64,000 nt of DNA from Pseudophaeobacter sp. EL27 (lineage in GTDB: Bacteria > Pseudomonadota > Alphaproteobacteria > Rhodobacterales > Rhodobacteraceae). Positions 1 to 9,543 of the stretch are shown here, one piece after another. Under the pieces are notes generated by a model that saw only the letters and a program-made list of their open reading frames with translations, was not told where the DNA came from and did no database searches. Numbering within the stretch: position 1 is the first letter of the stretch; each line of letters begins with the position of its first letter. The DNA lies in assembly GCF_900313025.1 (NCBI RefSeq), contig NZ_OMPQ01000009.1, positions 548,782-612,781 on the forward strand. The letters are read 5' to 3'. The position numbers and the translations under genes are program-made.

Positions 1-125
1 TGGGTAAATGGCAGAGCGACAATTGCGGCCAAAGCCAACAAAGACCAGGTTAAAACACCAGGATCCTTGCGCAGCAAAAAGAACCAACCGATACCAAACC
101 CTAGCGCAACCGGGATCCAGGGCAT
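1..125 (-). CDS. comEC: ComEC/Rec2-type competence protein, N-terminal fragment
   Basis: Read on the minus strand from an ATG at 125, the frame is open to the window edge and gives a hydrophobic segment ([18 protein letters not shown], then a second apolar stretch). This looks like the first membrane helices of the DNA-uptake channel ComEC. The frame also stays open upstream to about 290 and reads [15 protein letters not shown] before the ATG, which resembles the extreme N-terminus of roseobacter ComEC, so the true start may be a non-ATG codon further right, overlapping the 5' side of gltX. ComEC normally lies divergent from gltX in this group. Only about 42 to 75 codons are visible, so the call rests on hydrophobicity and gene order. 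Confidence 0.5.
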   Translation of the reverse strand, partial: MPWIPVALGFGIGWFFLLRKDPGVLTWSLLALAAIVALPFT

Positions 126-274
126 TAAATGCCCGCGCTGCGCCTGCAGGGCCTGATCTATCCGCAGCAGGATCTGTATGGTTGCTCCAGCTTCCCGGCC
201 TCGGTAAACAGGCGCAAATTCCGGCTCATTTGCAAAATCCGGCTCATTCTTGGTTTCCAAAGGCAGATCACCAC

Positions 275-1675
275 ATGTCAAAACCCGTCGTCACTCGCTT
301 CGCCCCCTCTCCTACAGGCTATTTGCACATTGGTGGCGCCCGTACCGCCCTGTTTAACTGGCTTTTTGCGCGCGGCCGCGGCGGCAAGTTTCTTTTGCGG
401 ATTGAAGACACCGATAGAGCGCGCTCTACGCCAGAGGCCACCGCTGCCATTTTGCAGGGCATGAAATGGCTGGGCCTGGATCACGACGGCGAAATTGTCA
501 GTCAGTTTGAGGGCGCCAAACGCCACGCCGAAGTCGCGCAACAACTGCTGGCTGAAGGTAAGGCCTACAAGTGTTTTGCCACCCAGGATGAAATTGCGGC
601 CTTTCGCGATGCGGCCAAAGCCGAAGGCAAATCAACCCTGTATCGCTCTCCCTGGCGGGATGCCACGGCCGAGAGCCAGCCGGATGCCCCCTATGTCATC
701 CGGATCAAAGCGCCCCTAGATGGGGTCACGGTGATCCGCGACCAGGTTCAGGGCGATGTCACAATCCGCAATGATCAGCTGGATGACATGATTCTGCTGC
801 GCTCGGACGGCACGCCGGTCTACATGCTGGCCGTTGTGGTCGATGACCACGACATGGGCGTGACCCATGTGATCCGGGGCGATGACCACCTCAACAATGC
901 TGCCCGCCAGATGATGATCTATGACGCCATGGGATGGGAGGTCCCTGTCTGGGCGCATATCCCACTGATCCATGGTGCAGACGGTAAAAAACTCTCCAAA
1001 CGCCACGGCGCCCTGGGCGCACAGGAATATCAGGCCATGGGTTATAGTGCGGCGGGGATGCGCAACTATCTGGCCCGTCTCGGCTGGAGCCATGGCGATG
1101 ACGAGTTTTTCACCGACGCCCAGGCGAAAGACTGGTTTGGCCTGGAGGCCATTGGCAAAAGCCCGGCGCGGTTTGACACCAAAAAGCTGGAAAACCTCTG
1201 TAGCCAGCACAATGCTGTTAGCGATGACGCTGCATTGCGGCAGGAAATTCAATCCTATTTGATCGCAGCTGGGCAATCACCTTTGGATGACGCTCAGTCA
1301 GCAAATCTTGAACGTGCGATGTATTGCCTCAAGGAACGGGCCAAGACCTTCCCTGACCTGCTTGAAAAAGCTCACTTTGTCCTGACAACCAGGCCAATTG
1401 AACCGGATGAAAAGGCGGCCAAGGCGCTGGTAAATGTATCCGATGGTATACTGGCTCAATTGACGCCGCAGTTGCAAAGTGTTAGCTGGACCCGTGACGA
1501 TCTTGAGGCGCTTCTCAATACATTTGCAGAAGCCCATGACACCAAGTTCGGTAAACTGGCCGCCCCCCTGCGGGCCGTGTTGGCCGGTCGCGCCGCAACT
1601 CCGTCGGTGTTTGACATGATGCTGATCCTGGGCCGCGAAGAGACAATGGCCCGGCTCAACGACGCCACAGGCTGA
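275..1675 (+). CDS. gltX: Glutamyl-tRNA synthetase
   Basis: Charges tRNA-Glu with glutamate in the cytosol. The class I signature is visible: [13 protein letters not shown] near residues 9-21 (HIGG is the HIGH motif) and KKLSKRHG near residue 240 (KMSKS loop). The 466-residue length is normal. The frame is open back to position 8, but the ATG at 275 is chosen because family homology begins there with [15 protein letters not shown] and the upstream stretch is unlike the enzyme and lies antisense to comEC. gltA follows after 130 bp on the same strand, an arrangement usual in this family. Whether gltX is discriminating or also charges tRNA-Gln cannot be told from this reading. Confidence 0.97.
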   Translation: MSKPVVTRFAPSPTGYLHIGGARTALFNWLFARGRGGKFLLRIEDTDRARSTPEATAAILQGMKWLGLDHDGEIVSQFEGAKRHAEVAQQLLAEGKAYKCFATQDEIAAFRDAAKAEGKSTLYRSPWRDATAESQPDAPYVIRIKAPLDGVTVIRDQVQGDVTIRNDQLDDMILLRSDGTPVYMLAVVVDDHDMGVTHVIRGDDHLNNAARQMMIYDAMGWEVPVWAHIPLIHGADGKKLSKRHGALGAQEYQAMGYSAAGMRNYLARLGWSHGDDEFFTDAQAKDWFGLEAIGKSPARFDTKKLENLCSQHNAVSDDAALRQEIQSYLIAAGQSPLDDAQSANLERAMYCLKERAKTFPDLLEKAHFVLTTRPIEPDEKAAKALVNVSDGILAQLTPQLQSVSWTRDDLEALLNTFAEAHDTKFGKLAAPLRAVLAGRAATPSVFDMMLILGREETMARLNDATG

Positions 1676-1805
1676 TCCTGGCTTTAACTGGTCAGTAAGC
1701 CTGTTCCTATACCACCTCACCTGCGCGATCCGCGCGCAGGTTCTGCCTGCACCGTGCCCGGGATAAAATTCCGGGTATTCGTGCCTGATACAGGAAGGGA
1801 CATCT

Positions 1806-3101
1806 ATGACCGAGACACAGAAGACCGCCAAGCTCAGCCTGAATGGCCAGGATTACGAGCTTCCCATTTTCTCGCCCACCGCCGGGCCAGATGTTCTGGA
1901 CATCCGCAAACTCTACGCCCAGGCCGGGGTTTTCACCTATGACCCGGGTTTCACATCGACAGCCAGCTGCGACAGCACCATCACCTTTATTGATGGCGGC
2001 AAGGGCGAACTGCTGCACCGCGGTTACCCGATTGATCAGCTTGCCTCGCAGTCGCATTACCTGGAGGTCTGCTATCTGCTGCTTTACGGTGAGCTGCCCA
2101 CCGCAACACAGCTGGAAGATTTTGAAGCCCGTGTGACCCGTCACACCATGGTGCATGAGCAGATGCACAACTTCTTCCGTGGTTTCCGCCGTGACGCGCA
2201 CCCAATGGCCACTCTGGTGGGTGTTGTTGGCGCCATGTCCGCCTTCTATCACGACTCCACCGATATCGCCGATCCATGGCAGCGCGAAGTTGCGTCGATC
2301 CGCCTTATCGCCAAGCTGCCAACAATTGCGGCGATGGCCTATAAATACTCGATCGGCCAGCCCTTCGTTTATCCCAAGAACGATCTCGATTACGCCGCCA
2401 ACTTCCTGCACATGTGTTTCTCGGTTCCTGCCGAAGACTACAATGTGAACCCGATCCTGAGCCGCGCGATGGACCGGATCTTTACTCTGCATGCGGATCA
2501 CGAGCAGAACGCCTCGACCTCAACCGTGCGTCTGGCCTCTTCTTCGGGTGCCAATCCGTTTGCCTGCATCGCGGCCGGCATTGCTTGTCTGTGGGGGCCT
2601 GCCCATGGTGGCGCCAACCAGGCCTGCCTGGAAATGCTCAAAGAAATCGGATCGGTTGACCGTATTCCTGAGTTCATTGCCCGCGCCAAAGACAAGGACG
2701 ATCCCTTCCGCCTGATGGGCTTTGGTCACCGTGTTTACAAGAACACCGACCCACGTGCGACTGTGCTAAAGCAATCCGCCGATGAGGTTCTGGAACTGCT
2801 GGGTGTCGAAGACAACCCTCTCCTGCAGGTTGCCAAAGAGCTGGAACAGACGGCGCTGAATGACCCCTACTTCAAAGAGAAGAAACTGTTCCCGAATGTG
2901 GATTTCTACTCGGGCATCATTCTCGAAGCCATGGGTTTCCCCACCTCGATGTTCACCCCGATCTTTGCGCTGTCACGCACCGTTGGCTGGATTTCGCAGT
3001 GGAAAGAAATGATCGCAGATCCACAGAACAAGATCGGCCGTCCACGTCAGCTGTATCTTGGTCAAACGGCGCGCAACTACGTGGACATCGAAAACCGTTA
3101 A
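1806..3101 (+). CDS. gltA: Citrate synthase (type II)
   Basis: Condenses acetyl-CoA with oxaloacetate to citrate, the entry step of the TCA cycle. The 431-residue length is that of the hexameric NADH-sensitive bacterial type. Catalytic regions are visible: PAHGGANQ (active-site His, about residue 266) and [13 protein letters not shown] (second His and following Asp/Arg, about residue 305). An AAGGGA ribosome-binding site lies 6 bases before the ATG. The gene has its own terminator hairpin downstream at 3127-3154. It follows gltX but the 130-bp gap leaves room for a separate promoter. Confidence 0.97.
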   Translation: MTETQKTAKLSLNGQDYELPIFSPTAGPDVLDIRKLYAQAGVFTYDPGFTSTASCDSTITFIDGGKGELLHRGYPIDQLASQSHYLEVCYLLLYGELPTATQLEDFEARVTRHTMVHEQMHNFFRGFRRDAHPMATLVGVVGAMSAFYHDSTDIADPWQREVASIRLIAKLPTIAAMAYKYSIGQPFVYPKNDLDYAANFLHMCFSVPAEDYNVNPILSRAMDRIFTLHADHEQNASTSTVRLASSSGANPFACIAAGIACLWGPAHGGANQACLEMLKEIGSVDRIPEFIARAKDKDDPFRLMGFGHRVYKNTDPRATVLKQSADEVLELLGVEDNPLLQVAKELEQTALNDPYFKEKKLFPNVDFYSGIILEAMGFPTSMFTPIFALSRTVGWISQWKEMIADPQNKIGRPRQLYLGQTARNYVDIENR

Positions 3102-3126
3102 CCGGCACATCCAGATAAGTCTCAAA

Positions 3127-3154
3127 GCCTCGCCATTTTGGCGGGGCATTTTTT
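3127..3154 (+). terminator. Rho-independent terminator of gltA
   Basis: An 8-bp stem (GCCTCGCC with GGCGGGGC, one G-T pair) around an ATTTT loop is followed by ATTTTTT. It lies 26 bp after the gltA stop codon. Confidence 0.85.
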
Positions 3155-3443
3155 GATGGCGAGCCTCTCCAGAACAGGCGGTTCACAGATTTCCTCTTGC
3201 GAGTCGCTGCAATCAAAACCTGATCTTATTGTGACCAGTGATCGTCAACCTGCATTCAACATCGAACCATTTTGTGTTCATTTTGAAAAATTGGTTCCCC
3301 GTGGTGAACAATAATGCCTGCGTGAAACCACTGTGGAAACCTGGCTTCGGTTTTCATCAAAATCACCTTTAATTGTCTTGTTCCAAGGGCCCAGCCAGAG
3401 GTATTTTGAAAGAAAGATTAATCACTTTCTGAGGGACCATTCT
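3155..3443. other. Intergenic, no gene recognised
   Basis: AT-richer stretch between the gltA terminator and the RTX-type gene. The open frame from 3333 upstream of ATG 3444 shows nothing protein-like. It may hold the promoter of the RTX gene, but no convincing -35/-10 pair was picked out. Confidence 0.5.
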
Positions 3444-4347
3444 ATGATGTGGATGGCACTTTTGGGAATCTGCCTGATTGCAGGTATTGTACTTATTGTA
3501 GACGATGATGACGACGCGCCAGCAGTTACCGGCAGTGGAGATGACACCGGTGGCGGCACGGATACCGACTGCTTTATTGGTGCAAGCGGCGACGACGAGA
3601 TCGAAGGTGACGAAGCCAATAATACAATTTTGGGCAAAACGGCACCGATACTCTTGATGGGAATTTTGGTGACGACCGTGTCTTTGGGGACGGCGGCAAC
3701 GATAGTGTCCAAGGTGGCGAAGGCAACGACAGCGTCTTTGGCGGCCATGGCGAAGATCTGGTTCAGGGCGGCGAAGGTGACGACCTTATTCGCGGTGGGC
3801 GCAATGACGATGTTCTCATTGATTCAACCGGAGCAGACAGGCTTCAGGGGGACGGCGGCGATGATCTGATCCTTGCATGCGGCACCATGGACCCCGATTC
3901 CGAAGCCGCGTTTCTGGCGAATCCGGAGCTCGAAAATGGCATTGGCAATCTGCTGGATCAGCTGCAAATCGATTTCTCTACCGACAGCGATACGGAAGGC
4001 GATCGTGCCTTTGGCGGCTCTGGCGATGACACTGTGATTTTTGGCGTCAATGATTCCGTTGGTGGCGGCAGCGGAGCGGATACATTTTTAACCGCCTCCT
4101 ATCTTGAAGGAGAAGGTGCTGCAACAGTGTCCGACTTTGACCCGGACGAAGATCAGCTGATGTATGCCTATGACCCTGGGGATGGTGAACCTGACCTGAC
4201 TGTGGAAATGGTGGAAAACAGCGACGGCTCCTCTGACGCGGTGATCTCTGCCAATGGCTCGGTGGTACACTCCGCGTTGCAGATCAGAACTACAGCTTTG
4301 ATCTGGCGGAGCATGTCTTATTGATCAACGGCGTACGTGCGGCCTAA
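3444..4347 (+). pseudogene. RTX-type calcium-binding repeat protein, broken by two -1 frameshifts
   Basis: The product starts MMWMALLGICLIAGIVLIV (one membrane segment), then an acidic linker (VDDDDDAP), then hemolysin-type repeats. Reading from ATG 3444, the repeats begin (GASGDDEIEGDEANN) and are lost after a GGC-AAA codon pair near 3636. Moving to the frame one base earlier restores a clean run of nonapeptide repeats (GGEGNDSVF, GGHGEDLVQ, GGEGDDLIR) from 3638. A second loss occurs near 4267, where the frame one base earlier gives a sensible end (TLRVADQNYSFDLAEH...) stopping at 4347. GAGG at 3431 serves as ribosome-binding site. RTX repeats bind calcium and usually occur in exported proteins; the role of this single-helix family is unknown. 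The gene is decayed, or two bases are missing from the assembly. Confidence 0.75.
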
Positions 4348-4392
4348 ATCAGTAGCAGCAGTCTGAACGCGGTTCAAACAACACAAAACAGC

Positions 4393-4432
4393 AAAAGCCG
4401 CGTAGGGTTCTGCCCCCTTCGCGGCTTTTCTT
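4393..4432 (+). terminator. Rho-independent terminator of the RTX-type gene
   Basis: A long stem AAAGCCGCG / CGCGGCTTT around a loop of about 17 bases, ending in CTTTTCTTT, lies 46 bp after the restored stop codon at 4347. From 4433 to 4628 nothing else is recognised. Confidence 0.75.
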
Positions 4433-4628
4433 TGTGCAGAGGGAACCATCTACGGCGCAGAACGGCCACCTGCAAGCGGGTCAAGGACCAGAACCAGCGC
4501 TCAACAGAGCCCAACTTCAGCTAGCTGCAATCGATGTGGAGCTTACGGCAGCCATTGAAAGGGCCAAGCTCTTGTCATGGCATGCCGATACCCCTTCTTG
4601 TCCTCCATCCAGGACTTTCACGCCGCTC

Positions 4629-5495
4629 CTAAGCTGCTGATGCGGGTGTGTTCTCAGCGGAGACCTGAGGAATTTCACCTGACAGGATCCGGCTCCCAAA
4701 ACTGACTTGCGAAATGCCGTGCTCTGCTGCGTTTTCGAAATCTCGATGCGGACGGAACTCTCCCTGAGTTTCGGGATCGGAGTAATACCGACCAATGATC
4801 GCCGCCAGTCTAAGCATTTTTATATTACTCCGTTCGAGAAGGTGCCAGAAAAGGGCATCCCCGGCCGATAGAATGGGCTCTCCGTTATGGAAATGGCTGG
4901 GGTAGAACCTTCCAATCACATTAGTGTCCCAAAGATTGCAGGGCCCGTAAGTTCCACGTTCTTTTGTACCACTGCCAAGACGCAGGTTCTCCACCTGCTT
5001 GGGTGGCCAGTCCGGTTTGAACTGGGTGTTGTTGACGTCTTCTATTTCGAACTTTTCATCCATATGGGCCTGATCAAAACAGATCCGCCAATCGCCCGAG
5101 ACAAAGGACACCTCATTTTTTAACAACATGGCGAGCATCGCTTCAATCGCATTGCTTGCCAAACGATCATCCATATTCAACTGAGCGACAAAACGTGTAC
5201 GTGACAGCGCCACACCAGCAGACCAGGCTTCATAGATTGTCAGAGGCTCAGAAAAGGAATGCCAGGGCGCATCCAGCCAATCCGGCGCCTGATCTCCATT
5301 GTCAAAGATGTAGCATGGTTCCACGCCGAGGCTTTGGGATTTCAGGTTCTCCCAATGACTGCACAACAGTTCCAGTTTGTTGGGTTGCTTGTGCCAAACT
5401 GCACAAAACACAGTGACATGCGGGCGTTCACACGCTTCATTAGTTTCCGGAAAATGGGACGTATACTGCAAGAAATGCCTACCTTTGATTTCCAA
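4629..5495 (-). CDS. Glycosyltransferase family 2-like protein
   Basis: A GT-A-fold sugar transferase: the N-terminus reads HVTVFCAVWHKQP (nucleotide-sugar binding beta strand), the DxD-like metal site is LNMDDRLASNA near residue 107, and a later GDALFWHLLER matches the acceptor-side motif of GT2 enzymes. The length of 288 residues is about one catalytic domain, with no membrane segment. No ATG occurs near the N-terminus; the frame is closed upstream by a TGA, so translation must begin at the TTG at 5495 or another non-ATG codon just inside, and this start is uncertain. The gene stands alone, 53 bp downstream of the enoyl-CoA hydratase gene start-to-stop side, on the same strand. Sugar donor and acceptor are unknown. 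Confidence 0.75.
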   Translation of the reverse strand: MEIKGRHFLQYTSHFPETNEACERPHVTVFCAVWHKQPNKLELLCSHWENLKSQSLGVEPCYIFDNGDQAPDWLDAPWHSFSEPLTIYEAWSAGVALSRTRFVAQLNMDDRLASNAIEAMLAMLLKNEVSFVSGDWRICFDQAHMDEKFEIEDVNNTQFKPDWPPKQVENLRLGSGTKERGTYGPCNLWDTNVIGRFYPSHFHNGEPILSAGDALFWHLLERSNIKMLRLAAIIGRYYSDPETQGEFRPHRDFENAAEHGISQVSFGSRILSGEIPQVSAENTPASAA

Positions 5496-5547
5496 CTCAG
5501 GCTTCAGACCTTGAAATCAATGGTAGGCAAACTTGGAAAAGGAAGGA

Positions 5548-6324
5548 TTAACGCCCTTCAAACTCGGCAGAACGTTTCTCTAGAAAAGCGGTAACGCCTT
5601 CATTGAAATCGCGGCTTTTGCCACATTCCCCTTGCAGAGTTGCCTCAACCGAGAGCTGCTCTGGCAGGCTGTTGCCATAACTGGCACGGATCGCGGTTTT
5701 GATTGCGCCAAAGGCCTTGGTTGGGCCATTGGCCAGATAGGCCGCACGTGCACGCCACTGAGTTTCGAACTCATCATCCGGAATAGCTTCCCAGATCATG
5801 CCCCAATCGCTGGCCTGTTTGGCAGAGATCTTATCGGCAAAGAGCGCCGCCCCCATGGCCTTTGCCAGGCCCATCTGGCGCGGCAGAAACCAGGTACCGC
5901 CCGCGTCCGGCATCAGGCCAATACGCGCAAAGGCCTGCAGGAAATAGGCGCTTTCGGTGGCAATTACCACATCCGCCGCAAGGGCCAGATTGGCGCCGGC
6001 ACCTGCAACAGGACCGTTGATCACGGACAGGGTTGGAACCGGGCAATCATAGACGGCTTCCAGCATTGGGGTGTATTCATCCCGCAAGGTGCGTTCAAGA
6101 TCCAGATCCCCATTGCCAGAGGCATCGCTCAGGTCCTGGCCAGAGCAGAAGGCCGCCCCAGCCCCGGTGAGCACAACCGCGCGGGCCTCAGAGGCGGCGC
6201 GTTTCATGGCATGGGTGATCTCAGCCCGCATCTGGCCTGTCAGGGCGTTCATCTTGCTTGGGCGGTTCAGCGTGACTATCGCCAGACCATTTTCAAGCGT
6301 GTACAGGATTTCCTTGTAGTCCAT
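5548..6324 (-). CDS. Enoyl-CoA hydratase/isomerase family protein (PaaG-like)
   Basis: Crotonase-fold enzyme of 258 residues. The oxyanion-hole regions are visible as AVVLTGAGAAFCSGQDL (about residues 48-64) and GPVAGAGANLALAADVV (about residues 103-119). The CSGQDL variant and the following sequence resemble PaaG, the 1,2-epoxyphenylacetyl-CoA isomerase, and related roseobacter paralogues, but no other paa genes are near. The frame extends 22 codons further up; MDYKEILYTLENGL is taken as the start because family similarity begins there. It is the last gene on the strand after ccmH (113 bp gap) and may be transcribed with the ccm genes. Exact substrate is not established. Confidence 0.85.
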   Translation of the reverse strand: MDYKEILYTLENGLAIVTLNRPSKMNALTGQMRAEITHAMKRAASEARAVVLTGAGAAFCSGQDLSDASGNGDLDLERTLRDEYTPMLEAVYDCPVPTLSVINGPVAGAGANLALAADVVIATESAYFLQAFARIGLMPDAGGTWFLPRQMGLAKAMGAALFADKISAKQASDWGMIWEAIPDDEFETQWRARAAYLANGPTKAFGAIKTAIRASYGNSLPEQLSVEATLQGECGKSRDFNEGVTAFLEKRSAEFEGR

Positions 6325-6436
6325 CAAAGCCTCATATCTATCATGCGCGGGGGCATGGTTACCCCCTATTTGCCCAGAACCCTGACGCAAACAACGAAAG
6401 ACGCAAAGCCGGACCCCGCGTCACAAGGCAAATTTG

Positions 6437-6922
6437 TCACTCATCAAGGATCTTGTTCAATCGGGCCTGTTCTTCGTCACTCAGGTCCTGCTCCCCGCCC
6501 GCTGAGGCCCGTCCACGGCCGCGCATATAGCCCGCCGCCACGCCCAGTGCCAAAAGCAACATCAAAGGCCCAGCGGCCCAGAGCATCCAGTTGGCGCCAG
6601 TGGTGGTGGGCCGCAACAGCACATATTCGCCGTAACGCTCAACCACAAAGTCGATCACCTCATCGTTGCTATCGCCCGCAACCAGACGTTCGCGAACCAG
6701 AACCCGCAGATCCCGCGCCAGATCGGCATTGGACTCATCGATGTTTTCATTGCGACAGACCAGACACCGCAGATCCTGAGACAGATCTCGGGCACGCGAT
6801 TCCAGTGCCGGATCCGACAGCACCTCATCGGGCTGCACCGCCACGGCGGGCATTGGCAGGGTAGCAACACCCGCAAACAGCGCCAGAGCGATGGCAGAGG
6901 TCCAGTTTTTTATCACGGTCAT
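6437..6922 (-). CDS. ccmH: Cytochrome c maturation protein CcmH (CcmH/CycL type)
   Basis: Periplasm-facing thiol protein of the System I cytochrome c assembly path; it reduces apocytochrome c haem-binding cysteines and works with CcmF in haem ligation. An N-terminal signal segment (residues 8-29) precedes the LRCLVCRNENIDES motif with C53 and C56, and one membrane helix lies at about residues 105-125. The start at 6922 is preferred over the longer frame because it gives a proper signal sequence and overlaps the ccmF stop by 4 bp (ATGA), indicating translational coupling. At 161 residues this is the short CcmH without the TPR domain, which other roseobacters carry in a separate CcmI. Confidence 0.95.
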   Translation of the reverse strand: MTVIKNWTSAIALALFAGVATLPMPAVAVQPDEVLSDPALESRARDLSQDLRCLVCRNENIDESNADLARDLRVLVRERLVAGDSNDEVIDFVVERYGEYVLLRPTTTGANWMLWAAGPLMLLLALGVAAGYMRGRGRASAGGEQDLSDEEQARLNKILDE

Positions 6923-8889
6923 TCGGCCGCCACTCCTTCCGGTCCTTTGCTGCCGCCCTGCCCTTTGGCAGCCCCTGCGGCCACCCGGAAGCGCCGATCG
7001 CTGAGGCTCAGGAAACCGCCAAGTGCCATCAACAGACAGCCCCCCCAGATCCAATTGGCCAGGGGTTTGATATAGGTGCGCACCGTCCAACCACCGCTAT
7101 CTTGCTGGTCGCCAATCACCACATAGAGATCGCGCAGCAGACGATAATCGATTGCGGCTTCGGTTGTTGGCATCTTGGCCACGGGATAGTTGCGCTTTTC
7201 AGGATGCATCACCGCGACATCATGCCCAGCTTTGGTCACGGTTACAGTTGCCATTGTGGTGAAATAATTCGGTCCACGTGCATTGTCGACACGATCAAGG
7301 GTCAACTCATATTCCCCAACGGTAAAGGGCTTACCGATCTGGGCAATGCGGATATCCTCAACCTCCCATGCGGTCAGCCCGGCGATGGCAAAGATGGTGA
7401 CGCCCAGCCCGGCATGGGCCGTAGCCTTGCCCCAATCGGCACGCGGCAGACGCAGCAGGCGCGACAGGCTGCCGGTGCGCCCCCATAGATCCACCAAAGC
7501 CCCAAACACAACCCAGGAGCCCAGAAACAAGCCGATAGGCCCAAGACCAGAGCGCCCGGTCTGCATCGCCCAGGCCAGAACAGCGAAGGCCACCGCCAAC
7601 AGGAAGACATAACGCAGTTTTTTCATGGTCCGACCCAGATTGCCGCGCTTCCACGGCAGCATCGACCCGATGGGGAGGATAGCCCCCAAAAGCACCATGA
7701 AGGGGGTGAAAGCCGCATTAAAGAAGGGCGGCCCCACGGAGAGTTTCCGGCCAAAGGCCATTTCGGCCACGATGGGCCACATCGTGCCAAAGAAGACCAC
7801 AAAGCAGCCAACGGCCAGCAAGATGTTATTGGCCACCAGCGCACCTTCACGGCTGACCAGTCCAAAAACACCACGGGCCTGCATCGCCTGGGCGCGGGCG
7901 GCAAAGAGCGTCAGAGCCCCGCCGGTAAAGAAAGCCAGGATCATCAGAATGAAGACCCCGCGCTCGGAATCATTGGCAAAGGCATGCACCGAGGTCAGCA
8001 GGCCCGAACGCACGATAAAAGTGCCGATCAGCGAAAAGCCAAAGGCCAGGATCGCCAGCAGGATGGTCCAACTTTTTAACGATTCCCGTTTCTCGACCAC
8101 GATGGCCGAATGCAACAGGGCTGCCGCCAACAACCAGGGCATAAAGGAGGCGTTTTCAACCGGATCCCAGAACCAGAAACCGCCCCAGCCGAGTTCGTAA
8201 TAGGCCCACCAACTGCCAAGCGCGATACCGATGGTCAAAAAGATCCAGGCGGCCAGCGTCCAGGGGCGCACCCAACGGGCCCAGGCCGCATCAACCCGGC
8301 CCTCGATCAGGGCGGCCACGGCAAAGGAAAAGGCCATCGAAAGCCCCACATACCCGAGGTACAAAAACGGCGGATGGAAGGCGAGGCCCGGATCCTGCAG
8401 CAGCGGGTTCAAGTCCTGCCCATCAAAGGGCGGCACTGCAAGGCGCAGGAAGGGATTGGAGGTAAAGAGGATAAAGGCAAAAAATGCCACCCCGATCGAG
8501 GCCTGTACCGCCAAAACGCGCGCCTTCAGGGTCTGCGGCAGTCCACCGCCAAAGACCGAGGCCACCGCGCCAAACAGGGCAACAATCAAGACCCACAGCA
8601 ACATCGAGCCCTCATGGTTGCCCCAGGTGCCGGATATTTTATAGAGCATCGGCTTGGCGGAATGGCTGTTCAGCATCACCAGCCGCAAAGAGAAATCCGA
8701 GGTCACAAAAGCCCAAACTAGGGCGCCAAAGGCAAAGGCGGTAAAGAAGAACTGCGCCTGTGCTGCGGGCTCGGCCACGGCCATCCAGCCAGGCCAGCGT
8801 TTATGGGCACCAATCAATGGGACCACCATCTGAACGATAGCAATCATGAAGGCGAGGATGAGGGCGAAATGTCCGAGCTCTGTAATCAT
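6919..8889 (-). CDS. ccmF: Cytochrome c haem lyase subunit CcmF
   Basis: Large inner-membrane protein (656 residues, about 15 hydrophobic helices) that joins haem to apocytochrome c. The tryptophan-rich WWD domain reads WGGFWFWDPVENASFMPW near residues 235-252, and conserved histidines flank it. The longer frame begins at 8982, but MITELGHFALILA at 8889 is the normal CcmF N-terminus. It lies between ccmE and ccmH in the same orientation and overlaps ccmH by 4 bp. The 190-bp gap to ccmE contains a strong hairpin (9003-9038). Confidence 0.97.
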   Translation of the reverse strand: MITELGHFALILAFMIAIVQMVVPLIGAHKRWPGWMAVAEPAAQAQFFFTAFAFGALVWAFVTSDFSLRLVMLNSHSAKPMLYKISGTWGNHEGSMLLWVLIVALFGAVASVFGGGLPQTLKARVLAVQASIGVAFFAFILFTSNPFLRLAVPPFDGQDLNPLLQDPGLAFHPPFLYLGYVGLSMAFSFAVAALIEGRVDAAWARWVRPWTLAAWIFLTIGIALGSWWAYYELGWGGFWFWDPVENASFMPWLLAAALLHSAIVVEKRESLKSWTILLAILAFGFSLIGTFIVRSGLLTSVHAFANDSERGVFILMILAFFTGGALTLFAARAQAMQARGVFGLVSREGALVANNILLAVGCFVVFFGTMWPIVAEMAFGRKLSVGPPFFNAAFTPFMVLLGAILPIGSMLPWKRGNLGRTMKKLRYVFLLAVAFAVLAWAMQTGRSGLGPIGLFLGSWVVFGALVDLWGRTGSLSRLLRLPRADWGKATAHAGLGVTIFAIAGLTAWEVEDIRIAQIGKPFTVGEYELTLDRVDNARGPNYFTTMATVTVTKAGHDVAVMHPEKRNYPVAKMPTTEAAIDYRLLRDLYVVIGDQQDSGGWTVRTYIKPLANWIWGGCLLMALGGFLSLSDRRFRVAAGAAKGQGGSKGPEGVAAE

Positions 8890-9002
8890 GTCTTTGTCTA
8901 TAGTCGTTACCGAGTAGCGGGCCAATGGGAAAACCAATGGACCAGGCCGCGTCCCGCCGCCGCAGCGCCTGTCGTTTGGCAAAAATCAGCGCGCCAAAAC
9001 GA

Positions 9003-9038
9003 CACTCCCCCCGCAATACAGTGTTTGCGGGGGGAGTG
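9003..9038 (-). terminator. Perfect 14-bp hairpin between ccmE and ccmF
   Basis: CACTCCCCCCGCAA and its exact complement flank an 8-base loop. On the minus strand the stem is followed by TCGTTTTGG, so the U-tract is short. It may be a partial terminator, a processing or stabilising structure within the ccm transcript, or both. Confidence 0.45.
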
Positions 9039-9078
9039 GAATAAAACGGGTAGTAGGCGCATTCAGCGGAGCCTGGCT

Positions 9079-9522
9079 TTAGGTTTCCGGCTCCTGATAG
9101 ACGCCCTGGGCCTTTAGCGCATCCACAACCTCTTTGGGCATATAGGTCTCATCGTGTTTGGCAAGAATTTCAGAGGCTTCAAAGACCCCGTTCACCAGTT
9201 TTCCGGTGCCAACCATGCCTTGGTTCTCTTCAAACAGATCCGGCAGAACACCAACAAAGGTCACTGGAACCGTGGCGCCACCATCTGTCACAGAGAACCG
9301 CACGGCCTCGCCCTGACCGCGTACCAGGCTGCCCTCTTCTACCAGGCCCCCAATGCGGAACACCTCGCTGGGCGGCGGCGGGGTTTCCGCCACCTGACTG
9401 GGCGAGCGGAAATAGTTGATCCCATCCCGCATCGCATAGCCAATCAACCCGGTGGCCACCACCAGGGCAATCGCCGCAAGAGCGATGACCTGAATCCGGC
9501 GTTGTTTCTTGAGGTTCTTCAT
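9079..9522 (-). CDS. ccmE: Cytochrome c-type biogenesis haem chaperone CcmE
   Basis: Membrane-anchored periplasmic haem carrier that accepts haem from CcmABCD and hands it to CcmF/CcmH. A single N-terminal helix (residues 11-30) leads into an OB-fold domain; the covalent haem-binding histidine is H123 in LAKHDETYMP, with the conserved tyrosine Y127. Length of 147 residues is typical. It begins 21 bp after the argC stop, so argC-ccmE are probably co-transcribed, with ccmF-ccmH downstream. Confidence 0.96.
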   Translation of the reverse strand: MKNLKKQRRIQVIALAAIALVVATGLIGYAMRDGINYFRSPSQVAETPPPPSEVFRIGGLVEEGSLVRGQGEAVRFSVTDGGATVPVTFVGVLPDLFEENQGMVGTGKLVNGVFEASEILAKHDETYMPKEVVDALKAQGVYQEPET

Positions 9523-9543
9523 CCCAGAGGCCTTTCGGTGCTG

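Noticed and set aside
8..274. N-terminal extension of gltX by 89 codons
   Set aside because: The extension has no similarity to glutamyl-tRNA synthetase and lies antisense to the ComEC-like N-terminus; ATG 275 gives the standard enzyme.
3636..3640. Programmed -1 frameshifting in the RTX-type gene
   Set aside because: The site is GGC-AAA-AC without a proper slippery heptamer or a clear downstream structure, and a second shift at 4267 has no slippery run at all.
5632..6864. A 410-codon frame on the plus strand
   Set aside because: Runs across two real minus-strand genes (PaaG-like, ccmH) and shows only low-complexity Pro/Arg/His sequence.
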